Below, in pieces: positions 48,337 to 59,692 of a stretch of DNA of 64,000 bases; position 1 is the stretch's first letter; the number at the start of each line of letters is the position of its first letter. The stretch comes from Cordylochernes scorpioides (lineage: Eukaryota > Arthropoda > Arachnida > Pseudoscorpiones > Chernetidae), in contig CP092870.1 in NCBI GenBank assembly GCA_030710605.1, forward strand, positions 51,163,921 through 51,227,920, given 5' to 3'. The translations under genes were made by a program, and so were the position numbers. A model generated the notes under the pieces. It was given only the letters and a program-made list of their open reading frames with translations. It had not been told where the DNA came from and made no database searches.

Positions 48337-48640
48337 TCCCTGATATTTGCCCAACCCATTTTCTTGATAAATCAAGAAAAGCCATCCATGAGCGCGTTTC
48401 GGGCTGTTGGCCTTTGTCAGCGTGAAGAAGGCTGTACCACTGCGACCAAAAATTATTTTACGCAAGGTTGGCCTTAAATACACATTTCTTGGGTTTTCAG
48501 GAAGCCTCTGACCAAAATATTTTTGGTCTCAGTGGTACAACCTGCTTCATGCTGACGAGGGCCAACAGTCCGAACGCGTTCGTGGATGGCTTTACTTGAT
48601 TTATCAAGAAAATGGGTTATCCAAATGTCAGGGAACAGGC
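48337..48640. repeat. ~120-bp inverted repeat, Penelope-terminus-like
   Basis: Arms 48337-48461 and ~48519-48640 are inverse copies ('TTTCTTGATAAATCAAGAAA' and 'GGCCAACAG..CGAA.GCG' in both) around a ~57-bp centre. Each arm contains CTGACRA...GCC AACAG YCC GAA(A), reminiscent of a hammerhead ribozyme core, as found in Penelope-like terminal repeats. The right arm runs into the dispersed repeat also seen at 2985-3110. Confidence 0.6.
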
Positions 48641-48812
48641 TAAAACAACGTTTAGTTGATTTCTGTTCACTAGATGGCGCTCTGCCTTCTAAAAAGCTCA
48701 TGTGTTTGTGGTCAGGGTAAGCCTTCTTTATTTTTAATAAATAATAGTGATATCAAAAATCGTGAAAATATTTTTATTATGAGGATCTGAGACTTAATCT
48801 CCTTATATATAT

Positions 48813-48979
48813 TGTAACAAAGTATTTTCTAATTTTATTATTTTTATTATGTTTATATTTTGCTACTCTGTAATCTTCCCTGATTACTTATCTTTTGTTT
48901 ATCATGCATAGTTTGTTATTGCCTTAAATAAATTGCTGTGTCATACTGTAGTTGGTCTTCCCTAATTTTACACATGGCA
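48813..48979 (+). repeat. Solo LTR (same family as 2121-2784) with ATAT duplication
   Basis: 167 bp, TGTAACAAAG...CATGGCA, same family as the LTRs at 2121-2294 and 2610-2784 but in opposite orientation. Flanked by ATAT on both sides (48809-48812 and 48980-48983). Internal region gone, as after LTR-LTR recombination. Confidence 0.7.
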
Positions 48980-49582
48980 ATATAATGATGAATATCAGTT
49001 GAAGAATTTATCAATTTTATACACAGAAACCGTTTGAGGTTTATGTATTCATGTAATTTCATTTGCATTTGCGACGGGCCGATGCTCTAGTAGTTTATAC
49101 AAGGAATATCGACGAAGGGGATTCGAAAACAAGGAAAATTAGCTCTATAAGAGACAGCTTTGCAACGAGGTATTTCTGTAAATGAAATTTATATGTAGTG
49201 TCTCACCCAGTTGACGCCCTCTAGCAGTTTGACGGATCCAAAGATGGGTATAGGTGTAATGTAGGGGAGAGTCTGCCATTGTCTTCGGAACCTCTGAAGG
49301 AATCTGCCACACAATAGTTTTACCACATTGTTTACTTCTTCAATTAATTAGGTCGAGCAGTACGAGGTCAAGATAGGAAACATTCTTCCAGCTACTACAG
49401 TACCCTTTACTTCAATATGTATGTGCCGTTGTGTGACAGCGGGATAATTCCCTCCCATAAATTCGTTGTAAGTTTTCCTTAGCACGCTCCATTTATTTAT
49501 TTATTTAAATTTAAAGCGCTATTTCCCCTAACATGCATGTATGCTTCTACAGTTGTCTATATATATTTACAATAATTTTAGC
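48980..49582. other. Stretch without recognised gene
   Basis: AT-rich DNA; no coding or repeat structure that I can support. Confidence 0.5.
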
Positions 49583-49973
49583 CCGTAAGTAATAGTCATT
49601 AATATTTAATAAATAAAAATACATTTTTTTAAAAGCTTATATTTAAATTCACTAAAAAGGAAAATTATTTATTTTATATTTTGTCATTGAGCAATTAAAT
49701 GTATCTGAGTGAAAATAAAAGTGGCGGGGGACAATCAAATTTAGAGAAGAGGTAAAAATATAGCAATTACTTGTTGCTCAGCTGCTACATTTTAAATCAC
49801 ATTAGGTTCGAAATTCACGATGATCGTCCCCCGTCGCTTTTATTTTCATTCAGATACATTTAATTTCTCAATGACAGAAGATAAAATATTTTATTTTTTC
49901 CTTTTTATTACATTTAAATATAAGCTTTTTTTCAAAATGTGTTTTTATTTATTAATTATTTAGTTAGTCATGA
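49583..49973. repeat. Foldback element (~150-bp inverted arms)
   Basis: Left arm 49583-49736 and right arm ~49827-49973 are inverse copies. Landmarks are 'AAGCTTATATTTAAAT', 'TTAAATGTATCTGA.TGAAAA' and 'GGGGGAC.ATCA' in each. The ~90-bp loop has no gene. It could be a MITE-like element. Confidence 0.7.
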
Positions 49974-51110
49974 ATTTACAAAACTTAGGATCAAAGGTTC
50001 ACTAGGGATTTGGCCTTAAGTAGACGGAAGCCTGCTCGCGGCGGATGGGTCAATTCTTTGTAAGGGGCGTAACATACGACTTAAAAAGAAATATTGAAAT
50101 TTGTTATTCCTGGCCATTCCAACCATTCAGAAGTCTGAAAATTTGACACTTGTATTGTTCATTGCACTGAGTGAGTTATAAAAGTTTCATACTTTATGTG
50201 ATCTGGAAGTATATATCAAAATTATTTTACAAAATTTGAAAGGCAATTTTATATTTGTCCATTTCCGGCCACCCTGACAATCCAGAAGTCTATAAATTTG
50301 TCAACTTAAATTGTCATCGGATTCTGATATGTGTACCAAATTTCAGTTTTCTAAAAGTATATTAAAAATCGATAACAAGATTTATGAACAGACGGACAGA
50401 CAAACAGGGAAGCAAGTTAAATAAAAGCTATTAAAAAGGAGAAAGAGAGAAAATAAAAAAAACATTCTCATCAAATTCATTTTTCTTTATTATTGAAAGA
50501 GAAGAGAAAATAAATTGTAGGATTTTGAATATTCTAAGGACAAATGAAGTTCATAAATCTTAACGAGAAATGTGTACAAAAGAAAGATATTCCTGGCAAT
50601 ATCTACAATTAACATATTATAAATTATTAGTTATTAAATTTAATATACGTTTTAATTTACTGGAAATCAAAATACTTGGATCTGTTACTATTAAATTATT
50701 GTTGATTCTATAGTTGTGAAAACAGGGATAATCCATTAAAGGATATATTGAGGTTTGTTCTTCATGTCAACAAAAACAACTCGAGCCTTTCACTGCTTTA
50801 ATTATTTTCAAAAGCTTCTGAAATTTCCATGATCAGAAATGAATTGTATTCAAAAACGGTATATCCCAAATATATGTTTCAAAATTGTGCACTGCTGATA
50901 TTACCTGAAACCAACCATTATTGAATTAGATTTAATTGGGTTGTTTTGACAATATTAAATTTTATCAGTGCACAAGAATTAGACAAGAAATATTCGAGAA
51001 GTAAATTAGGAATATACAAAAAGCATACAAAGTAGAAAAGAAGAAATCAAATAATTGATAAAAGCATGCAAGATATTGTTAAGAAAGAAAAATGAATTAA
51101 TGTTAAATTA
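49974..51110. other. Stretch without recognised gene
   Basis: Contains 'CCAAATTTCAGTTTT' followed by 'GACGGACAGACAAAC' near 50338-50405, a combination often seen in 3' tails of arthropod LINEs. No coding sequence remains. Confidence 0.4.
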
Positions 51111-52598
51111 CACTGGTGTCCAAAAAATAAGAAACTTTTGTTTATAAAGATATGTTTTAAAATATACAACGCTAAAAGCTAAAAAGTAACTAAATTATGT
51201 ATTTTAAGTCGTAGAATTTATTTATCGCAACCATTCGATTAGGTAAAATTGAAAATATGCAAATTTTTGCTTGTCTTTATAAGTGCGCTATTTAGCGTGT
51301 CGTTTACCCCATCAAAGAATTGTCCAATTATAATTTTATTTAATCCTTAGTTAATTATGAGTTAACGAAAAATTTTAACAGATGATTTAAAATGGAGAGC
51401 TGTTGGAAGAATGGAGGCAGGGCAATCACAAGTTGAAGTAGCAAAATGGCTAAATGTGAATAAATCTGTGGTCAGCAAAATATGGAAACAGTTCATTGAG
51501 ACAGGAACCATCAAAAGAAAAGAAAGTTCTGGTAGAAAAAGAAAAACAGCTACCTCTGAAGACCGTTATCTGGTCGTAACTGCCAAGCGCCATAGGGAGA
51601 TGACAGCTATTCAACTCTCTAATGAACTCTCAATTGCTACTGGAACGAGAATTTCAAGACAAACTGTTCACCGAAGGCTTCACGAAGGTGCTCTTTATGC
51701 AAGACGACCAATGGTCTGTATCCCTTTAACCTCTGCTCACAGGAGAGCCCGCTTGAATTGGTGCTTGGAATATCACGCCTGGACTCATGATCAGTGGGCC
51801 AATGTTCTCTTCAGTGACGAGTCAAGATTTAGTTTAAACACAGATTCTCAACGAGTTTTCATCTGGAGGGAGCCTGTAACCCGCTATCATCCCAGTAACA
51901 TAAGGGAAATAGACAGTTTTAGAGGGGGCATTCTCTTAGTCTGGGCTGGCATCAGTTCTAGCAGACGCACACCCCTCCACATTTTTTCTGGGGCACTTTA
52001 ACTGCTTAAAGGTACAGAGACGAGATCCTTGAGCCCTATCTAAGACCTTATAGATCTCAAATTAGTCACAAATTAATTTTTATGGACGATAATGCTCGTC
52101 CGCATAGGGCTAGGCTAGTCAATGAATATCTCCAGAGTGAGAATATTCGAAGGATGGATTGGCCAGCCAGATCTCCGGACCTGAATCCAATAGAGAATGT
52201 GGGGGATGCTCTAGGGAGGCGTATTGAAGCTCGTCACCCCTCTCCCAGAACCCTCGTTGAGCTAAGAACTGCTCTATTGGAGGAGTGGGGTTTACTACCA
52301 CTGGACCTCCTCCAAAGCCTGGTAAACAGTATGAGGGCTCGCTGTGAGACCTTGATAGCTGTTAGAGGTGATCATACTCCCTATTGATATCTTATTTCTT
52401 TAAGGTCTGGAACCTTAGCTTTGGGTATGTTGGTAATAATTTGCATATTTCATAATTTCAAATTATTTTTTTTTTCATATAGCTAGTCAAATTCTCCATA
52501 GTTTAAACTATTTGTATACTAAATTTTATATTTGTTAATAAATTAGCTTTTGAAAAATTTCAATATTGGTTAAGTTTCTTATTTTTTGGACACCAGTG
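51111..52598 (+). mobile_element. Tc1-like transposon
   Basis: 1488 bp with perfect 27-bp inverted ends starting CACTGGTGTCCAAAAAATAA and TA on both sides (51109-51110 and 52599-52600). Confidence 0.92.
51411..52387 (+). pseudogene. Tc1-like (DD34E) transposase, broken
   Basis: Two open pieces in different frames. 51411-52001 holds the helix-turn-helix region ('QVEVAKWLNVNKSVVSKIWK') and the first catalytic Asp ('NVLFSDESRFSL'). 52082-52387 holds the second Asp ('FMDDNARPHRA') and the Glu ('RSPDLNPIEN'), with 34 residues between them. The upstream start codon at 51357 is followed by a stop in the third codon, and a frameshift lies between the pieces near 52000. The usual Trp after 'NPIEN' is replaced by Gly-Asp. 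Confidence 0.88.
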
Positions 52599-52641
52599 TA
52601 GTTAAAAAGTAGAAGACAAAGTGACGCAGATCGAGAGCATA

Positions 52642-53960
52642 CGAGGTGTGTTCAAAAAGTATCGCGACCTTTGAATTTTCGCGGGTTACGTATATTCGAA
52701 TTTCGATCTTTTTCTGGCTTTATGTTGGTACTCATGTCTCTCACTTATGCCGACAAGCTCGGCCATTTTGAATGTTCACTTAATTATTCACAGCTGCTTT
52801 GCTTGCAGGTGTTTTGGATCGTCTTCGATTTTTACCTATTAAAAAATGGATCAAAGAACCTGTATCAAATTTTGTGTGAAAAACGAGATTAAGTGCGCGG
52901 ATGCATTCCGAATGTTGACTGTGGCATACGGAGAAGTTATCTTGGACCGAAGCAACGTTTATCTGTGGTACGAAATGTTCTCAGAAGGCCGAGAAGATGT
53001 GAACGACGAAGAGCGTGCCGGACGCCCGAGCACTTCAACAACAGACGAAAAAATTAATGAAGTGGAGAAAATGATATTGGCCAATCATCGAATCACCGTT
53101 AGAGAAGTTTCTGAGAACCTAAACATATCGATTGGCTCGTGCCATTCGATTTTTATCAATGATTTGGGCATGAGACTGGTCGCCGCGAAATTCGTACCAA
53201 AATTGCTCAATTGCGACCAAAAACAGCATCGCATGAACATTACTAATGAGATGTTGGACTCTGTCCGCGACAACCCAAATTTGCTCCAGAGCGTCATAAC
53301 TGGTGACGAAGCGTGGGTTTATGGTTATGACGTGGAAACCAAAGCTCAATCATCTCAATGGAAGCTGCCGCACGAACCAAGACCGAAAAAAGCGCGCCAA
53401 GTTCGGTCGAATGTGAAAGTTTTGCTGACAGTTTTCTTCGATTGCAGGGGCGTGGTGCATCATGAGTTCTTGCCACAGGGTAGAACGGTCAATAAGGAAT
53501 ATTACCTGCAAGTTATGCGCAATTTGCGCAAAGCAATCCGCCAGAAACGCCCGGATTTGTGGAGGAAAAAAAATTGGCTTTTGCACCACGATAACGCCCC
53601 TGCTCACACATCGTTGCTTGTGCGCGACTTTTTGGCCAAAACCAACACACTAATGATACCGCAGCCACCGTATTCTCCAGATCTGGCCCCCTGTGACTTT
53701 CTCTTGTTCCCTAAACTGAAGAGGCCCATGAAAGGACGACGTTAAGCTACGCTTGACGAGATAAAGACGGCATCGAAGGAGGAGCTGTAAAAGATTTTTA
53801 AAAATTATTTTTTGAAGTGCTTCGAAGATTGGAAAACCGTTGGCACAAGTGTATAATATCTCATGGGGATTACTTTGAAGGGGACAAAATAGGTATTCAT
53901 GAATAAATAAATAATTTTTGAAAAAACACAAAGGTCGCGATACTTTTTGAACACACCTCG
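52642..53960 (+). mobile_element. mariner transposon
   Basis: 1319 bp with 32-bp perfect inverted ends starting CGAGGTGTGTTCAAAAAGTA and TA at 52640-52641 and 53961-53962. Confidence 0.92.
52846..53745 (+). pseudogene. mariner (DD34D) transposase with a premature stop
   Basis: 299 residues open. N-terminal DNA-binding part includes 'EERAGRPSTSTTDEKINEVE'; the family 'WVPH' counterpart is 'AAKFVPKLL'. Catalytic residues are Asp in 'VITGDEAWVYGYD', Asp in 'LLHHDNAPAHT' and Asp in 'YSPDLAPCDFLLFP', with 34 residues between the last two. A TAA right after 'KGRR' removes roughly the last 45 residues, which can still be read in frame with one more stop. Otherwise complete, so a recent death. Confidence 0.88.
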
Positions 53961-53962
53961 TA

Positions 53963-55518
53963 CACCATGTGGAATAATTGAAACTGCAGTATGTAAATAA
54001 AAGTAACTGGGTGGAGTCTAGAGGAATCTCCCTGTTATGGGGAGGGATTTATAGTGAAGATATCGAGATAATTAGAAATAATCTGTTACATTATTTCCAT
54101 TATTACTTCAATGGACCTACGATTACAGGCGAGCTGGTCGCAACGAGATACTCCGCACCGTCTCTCGCCATTTTTATCTAGCTCGATCATAAATATTTGT
54201 CAGGAGCCCTTCCCATTTCACAATTGGTTATCTCCATTTGATATAACATACTTTGTAGTTAAAATTGCTGGCGCTGAAAACCATATTAAAAATTCCATGT
54301 TGGTCAAATTTTGATAAATATCTAAAAAATAATTACCTAAATATATAAAAAAAAAAATTAGGACAGCCTACTATATAAAACTATCTTTAAACAATGTGTA
54401 TTACGATTTTTTTTCTTTTTAGAATGCAAAGATTTCAATCGATGAGTAAGCCACAACACTAGCTTTGGAAAATATGGAGAGAATGCTAACCTTAATACCT
54501 TAGGTTTATGCTTTTGCTTCATCAGTACAAAGTCGACTTCTATTTGGTAGTATACCTCCGGAGGTTTTATATAATTGTCCGACAAAAGAGATATCAAGTA
54601 TATATTTTTACCATTGGATATTATCTTGCGAAACTATCCTATATTTTGCTCAGTCTATAGGCCGGTTGCTGGCAGTATTCCTATACTCTCATTTCTATGG
54701 CTAGTCTTAGATCGCAAGATTACCATGAAAATGATAGGAAGAGACTGAAGCTGGGTTTTATTTAAACATGGAAAGGTAGTCAGCCATTTGTGTATTTAAG
54801 AGGCAGGTTTTGCAAGCTCTCAACTTCCTGCCATTGTATATGTTGATGGAAAAGTTTTGTGCTATTGTGTTGCAATGATGATGTTTTCTATATTTTAGAG
54901 CATGGGTAAGTTTGGTGTTTTGTTTTTAAGCTGCGCTGATGGATATATATTCTAGATATTGAAGCATTTTGAACATTTCTGGTTTCGAAATTTAATTGTT
55001 ACTCATTGCAATTAATATTGAGAAAACACTGATGCCCAAAATTAAGGTAACAGTCCCTTAATGCTAGTTTCCTAAAATATATAGGATAGTTTTGCATAAA
55101 TATATTCAGGTAGATAGACAAAACTATAAAAAAAAGAGTTGGCAAAATAAATTTATTGTTGAAATCTTTTTTTACAGAGTTGGGAACATTTATTTTAATC
55201 AGTCCAAAAGTCAGGTAGATGTTGACCAACGTGTCAAGTGTTTTTGGGTAATACGATATAGATACAAAATAATCAATGACCTGTAACTAATATAGCCCTA
55301 TTGAATTCTGGGCTTACCTGATGCGGTGTTTGCAGAATTCCCAACAGAAATAACATCTGCGGCTACAGACAAGGCGGGAGATTATCTACGCTGTCGGGAC
55401 AAGGTCGCCATTTGTCTCTTTATCATCTTGGGCCTAATTATATCTTAATTACTTCCTTTCCTAGCATTTCCTCTTAATGATAATCTCGCGTTTTGTTAGC
55501 TTGGTTTTTAGAGGTATT
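53963..55518. other. Stretch without recognised gene
   Basis: AT-rich, small open frames without motifs (for example 53978-54181 plus, 54999-55229 minus). No repeat unit noted. Confidence 0.5.
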
Positions 55519-55569
55519 CAGGTTGTTGAAATTGACAATTGCAGATATTTCTACGACATTGATGTTGGT

Positions 55570-56468
55570 CCACAAAAAGATTTTTCTGTTAGGGAAATTC
55601 CTTCTAGTTGAAGAAAAGGAAAGTACATCCGAAATTAAACCTGACATTGAAAGTGAATCGGATCTATATATGTCTGAAGTAATAGGCGACCCGTCAGAAA
55701 GAGAAGTGGTCATTTCTAGAAGAGAAAGACCAAAATATATTAGAACGGGAAAATCTGGCCGACCAAGAAGACGCAGAGGAAGCGCTGTCTGGAAAGGATT
55801 CTTATTTTTGGAGAGGAGCAATGAAGGAGGAGTTTGATTCCTTTATTGAAAACAAAACTTTGGAATTGGTTGATCCCCCTCAGAACTAGAACACCGTGGG
55901 AAACCTATGGGTATTTAAAAAGAAGTGCAATAGTGATGGTTCTATTGAGCTTTATAAAGCTCGTCTTGTAGCAAAGGGCTATTCACAACAGTACGGAATC
56001 GACTACGAAGAAACCTTTGCCCCAGTAGTACGTCAAAGTACTATTAGAATGTTATTCGCCTTGGCTGTTCAATACAACTTGATACTCCATCAGATGGACG
56101 TTCAATCTGCTTACTTGAATGGAGAAATTAAAGAAGAAATTTACATGACACAGCCGGAAAACTCTGTTTTAAGAAAATATCCCGAGAGAGTATGTCGACT
56201 CAAAAAGGCAATTTATGGGCTGAAACAAGCTGGAATATTTTGGCATGAAAAGCTCGAGACTGAATTGAAGAATTTGGGACTGAAGCAACTTCAATCTGAC
56301 AATTGTGTCTATATAAAGCATGATGAAGGTATTCTTCTAGTAGCAAACTATGTTAATCTGATAAATGCAGCTGAAATAGAAGACACATTGATATCCTTTA
56401 AGGAAAGTATGAAAGAGATATTCAAAATAGAGGATCTTGGAGAAATATATGTGGTTGCCTGGGCATAA
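55570..56468 (+). pseudogene. Copia pol: linker and reverse transcriptase
   Basis: A hinge region rich in charged residues precedes the RT. Near 55790-55890 frames change. The main frame 55896-56468 has 'KARLVAKGYSQQYGIDYEET', 'FAPVVRQSTIRMLFALA', 'HQMDVQSAYLNGEIKEEIYM' and 'KKAIYGLKQAGIFWHEKLE'. The catalytic box normally 'YVDD' reads 'YVNL', so both active-site aspartates are lost. Dead. Confidence 0.85.
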
Positions 56469-56639
56469 GTAAACAAATGAAAAATGATGGTTCAATATTC
56501 ATGGATCAATAAAAATATATTGAAGAACTTCTGGCGAAATATAGGATGAAAGAAGACAACCTATTTCTTCACCAATGGGATCGAATTAAAAGTTAACAAA
56601 GATTTCATCTATAGAGGGTGTGAATGAGCCAGTAAAATA

Positions 56640-57317
56640 GGTAGAATATCAATCGCTGATTGGTTCATTGATTAATCTTTCAGTGTTGACAAGGCCTGAT
56701 ATAGCGTATGCGGTTAGTGCTTTGGGACAGTTCAGCAATGATCCTAGGAGACAGCACTGGAATACTGCCAAACGTGTTCTCCGCTATTTGAAAGGTGCCT
56801 CATGTTTGAAAATAACGTACGAAAATCTAATGAAGTCTTTCATGGTTATGTCGACGCTGATTGGGGTGGAAACCTCGTTGATAGAAAATCTCATTCGGGA
56901 ATTGTTTATTTCTTGGCAAGAGGCCCAATAGCCAGGGAATCAAAGAAGCAGCAGACTGTCACACTTTCGAGTACGGAATCAGAATACATCGTACTTTGTG
57001 AAGCAGGAAAGGAGGCAGTCTATCTTAGAGCGCTGTTGGATGAGATAGATTTAGTGAATTATTGAATGGACCGACCATTTTGAAGACGGATAACCAGGGC
57101 GCTCAACAGCTGGCTAGAAATCCGGTTTATCATGCCAGAACTGAACACATTGATATCAAATGGCTTAACATCAAAAGCATTTGAAGCGATGGTCTTATCG
57201 AGGTCGTTCACACACCAACTCAGGAAAATATTGCCGACATCTTTACCAAGAGTCCACCAAGGGTCCTACATGAGAGATGTATTTCTGGACTTAGAATGTA
57301 GAAATATTCTGAATTGA
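56640..57317 (+). pseudogene. Copia RT C-terminus and RNase H
   Basis: Frame 56668-56931 contains 'TRPDIAYAVSALGQFSNDPR' and 'HWNTAKRVLRYLKGA'. The frame starting at 56802 contains 'HGYVDADWGGNLVDRKSHSG' and 'VTLSSTESEYIVLCEAGKEA' (RNase H Asp and Glu). 'NQGAQQLARNPVYHARTEHI' follows after another shift near 57090. A purine-rich tract (57313-57323) adjoins the 3' LTR. Confidence 0.85.
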
Positions 57318-57323
57318 GAGGAA

Positions 57324-57594
57324 GTGTTGAAATTGACAATTGCAGGTATTTCTACGATATTCGATATGCAGATATTTGCATAGAGTTTTAGTATTATCTA
57401 TGCTAATTGACATATCTGCCTATATAGCGTGGCCTTGTTGGATTGTTTAGTAGGCTAGCGGTTAAGTGAATAGGGCAGGCCGGCAGGGAACTGCTTATGT
57501 ATTTATAATTTTATATTTTATCCTTTTATAGTTTTAAACCTTTAGGTATTAAAGGATCTTTCTCTTCCTCTACGACTCCATAAATTTTTCAACA
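57324..57594 (+). repeat. Copia 3' LTR
   Basis: 271 bp, ends TGTTGAAA/TTTCAACA, the inverse of each other. Its first ~38 bp are also present at 55524. Confidence 0.85.
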
Positions 57595-57883
57595 CAGGTG
57601 AAGGCACCTATACCGAGGGTATCAGGTTACTCATCTTTAAAGAGAGTAGAGATCGCAAGATTAAATGTTTCTCCAAAAATATGTTTTATTCATCTGTTCT
57701 ACTTCGGGGGCCTTCCTATCACATTCCTACTTGCGTTTTAGAGATATACCTCCATATTATTAGATACTCCAAAAACGGGATTTCGTAATTTTCCTAAATG
57801 AAATACAATAGTTAGTCTCGAGGTATATCACGATATGAATGCCGTAAATAAAAGTACCTATTTTTTTTATCAAGTTGAATATA

Positions 57884-59194
57884 CAAGGTATGTCCCATAA
57901 GTTCCCGGACTGGGTCCATAAAAAAATAAATAAATGAAAAATGTAAATGAATTTGACTGTTTATTATAGAAAAAATATCTGGCTACACGGTGGTACCAAT
58001 ATCGAGGCGGTACTTGCGCGCGCGCCAAGGTTATTCTAATTTATTTAAAGGTCTCACCTAGCGCTGCGGCGATTTTACGATGGAACAAAAATTGAAGCGG
58101 AGGATTTGCATAGAATTTTGTGTGAAACTTCAAATATCAGCAACCGAAACTTTTGAAATGCTTAATAAAGCATTCCCCAATGACACCCCAAAGAGAACAA
58201 CTGTTTTTGAATGGCATTCTAGATTTAAAGCTGGCAGAATTTCCATTGAAGATGATCCTCGTCAAGGACGCCCAAAATTTCAAAGGACTGATGAAAATGT
58301 GCAAAAAATCACCGATTTGATAAAAGAAAATCCTCGAACCACTTTCCTGGAGCTAGAGCAAGACACAGGCATCGCTAAAGCAACGATTGGAAGGATCGTA
58401 ACCGAAGATTTGAAGCTCAAAAGGACTCCTGCAAAATTCATCCCAAGATTCCTCACCAATGAGAAAAAACTGTGTCGGCTTGCAACCTGTGAGGACATGA
58501 TGGAAATGACAAGAACGGATCCAGAATGGAAAGACAAGATAATCACAGGCGACGAGACATGGGTCTATGGCTATGACCCTGAAACCAAACCTCAATCTGC
58601 CGAGTGGAGAGGTTAGGGTGAGCCTAGACCCAAAAAAATCCAGAAACAAGGTGTTGCTGGTCGCTTTTTCGGATAACAAGGGCATTGTTCATCACGAGTA
58701 TCTTCCTGCAGGCCAAACAGTTATTAAGGAAATGTATTTGGGCATTCTTCGCCGTCTAAGGGAAGCGATTCGAAAAAAAAAGGCCAGAAAAATGGACTAA
58801 TGGTGGCTGGATCCTACACCATGACAATGCTCGCCCTCACACAGCGCACTTAATGACTAGCTTTTTGGCGAAAAACGGGACACAAATCCTACTTCAACCA
58901 CCCTATTTCCCAGACATCGCACCAAATGACTTTTTCCTGTTCCCCAAACTTAAAGCAGTTCTAAAAGGAAGACATTTTGACACCAGGGATGACATAATAG
59001 AAAAATCGCCGTTAGCATTGAAGAGAATTCCAAAAGAGGCTTATAAAAACTGTTTCGACAATTGGGAGAAACGATGGCGCTGGTGCGTTGAAGCAAGGGG
59101 GGATTACTTTGAAAAGTTTTAATAAAAAAATTTAAAAAAAATCTTACCTTTTTTTTTTATGGACCCAGTCCGGGAACTTATGGGACATACCTTG
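57884..59194 (+). mobile_element. mariner transposon, copy 1
   Basis: 1311 bp, ~43-bp inverted ends starting CAAGGTATGTCCCATAAGTT, TA on both sides (57882-57883, 59195-59196). Confidence 0.92.
58080..59122 (+). pseudogene. mariner (DD34D) transposase copy 1, broken
   Basis: From ATG 58080: 'RICIEFCVKLQISATETFEM', 'RQGRPKFQRTDENVQ', 'TPAKFIPRFLTNEKKL', first Asp in 'ITGDETWVYGYD'. TAG at 58614 ends the first frame. The rest is in other frames (58567-58800, then 58853-59122 with 'PDIAPNDFFLFPKLKAVL'). The second Asp segment lies in the broken part near 58820. Confidence 0.88.
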
Positions 59195-59196
59195 TA

Positions 59197-59690
59197 TGTG
59201 AATAAGAGTATAAATAATTTTAAAATATAAAGGTTAAGTATATGGTTGAATGTAAAGAATATAGGTATTGTAAGCCTTTGATATGATTTAAAATTATTCA
59301 TATTTTTTTTTTCGAATACTGTGAGGTTTTTTGAACACGTACGTAATCAGCGCACAGCCCCGATGAGACAGTAGATGTAAATGAAAATATAAATACATAT
59401 TTTAAAATTTCTATATAAAAATCACAAATAAGAAAAAAAAACCGTTTTAAAGGAACATAATTACACAAATGTAGAATACTTTCAAAACTATTCAGGAAAT
59501 CATTAAAACTATAAAGGGATATAGTAATTATATTAATATTAATTTTACTCAATTAGGGGCTCAATAGTATTATATATAATGGTAGTATCTTAAAAATAAA
59601 CGATGAGGTTATAAAGAAAGACAGCACCAAAAAAGCAAAAATAAACCTCAACAAAACCCCAAACACAACGCACTGACAACAAAAGTAACA
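59197..59690. other. Spacer between the two mariner copies
   Basis: AT-rich, no gene or repeat noted. Confidence 0.5.
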
Positions 59691-59692
59691 TA

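Larger units (their letters stand above)
55524..57594 (+). mobile_element. Ty1/Copia retrotransposon, internally deleted, with CAGGT duplication
   Basis: The 3' LTR (57324-57594, TGTTGAAA...TTTCAACA) is complete. The left end keeps only the first ~38 bp of the 5' LTR (55524-55561, same sequence) and then continues directly inside pol. CAGGT flanks both sides (55519-55523 and 57595-57599). 5' LTR body, gag, protease and integrase are deleted. Confidence 0.88.

Noticed and set aside
48390-48590. Functional hammerhead ribozyme
   Set aside because: Only core-like bases are present. The base after the putative cleavage site and the base before CTGA do not pair in either arm, so it is reported only as a resemblance.
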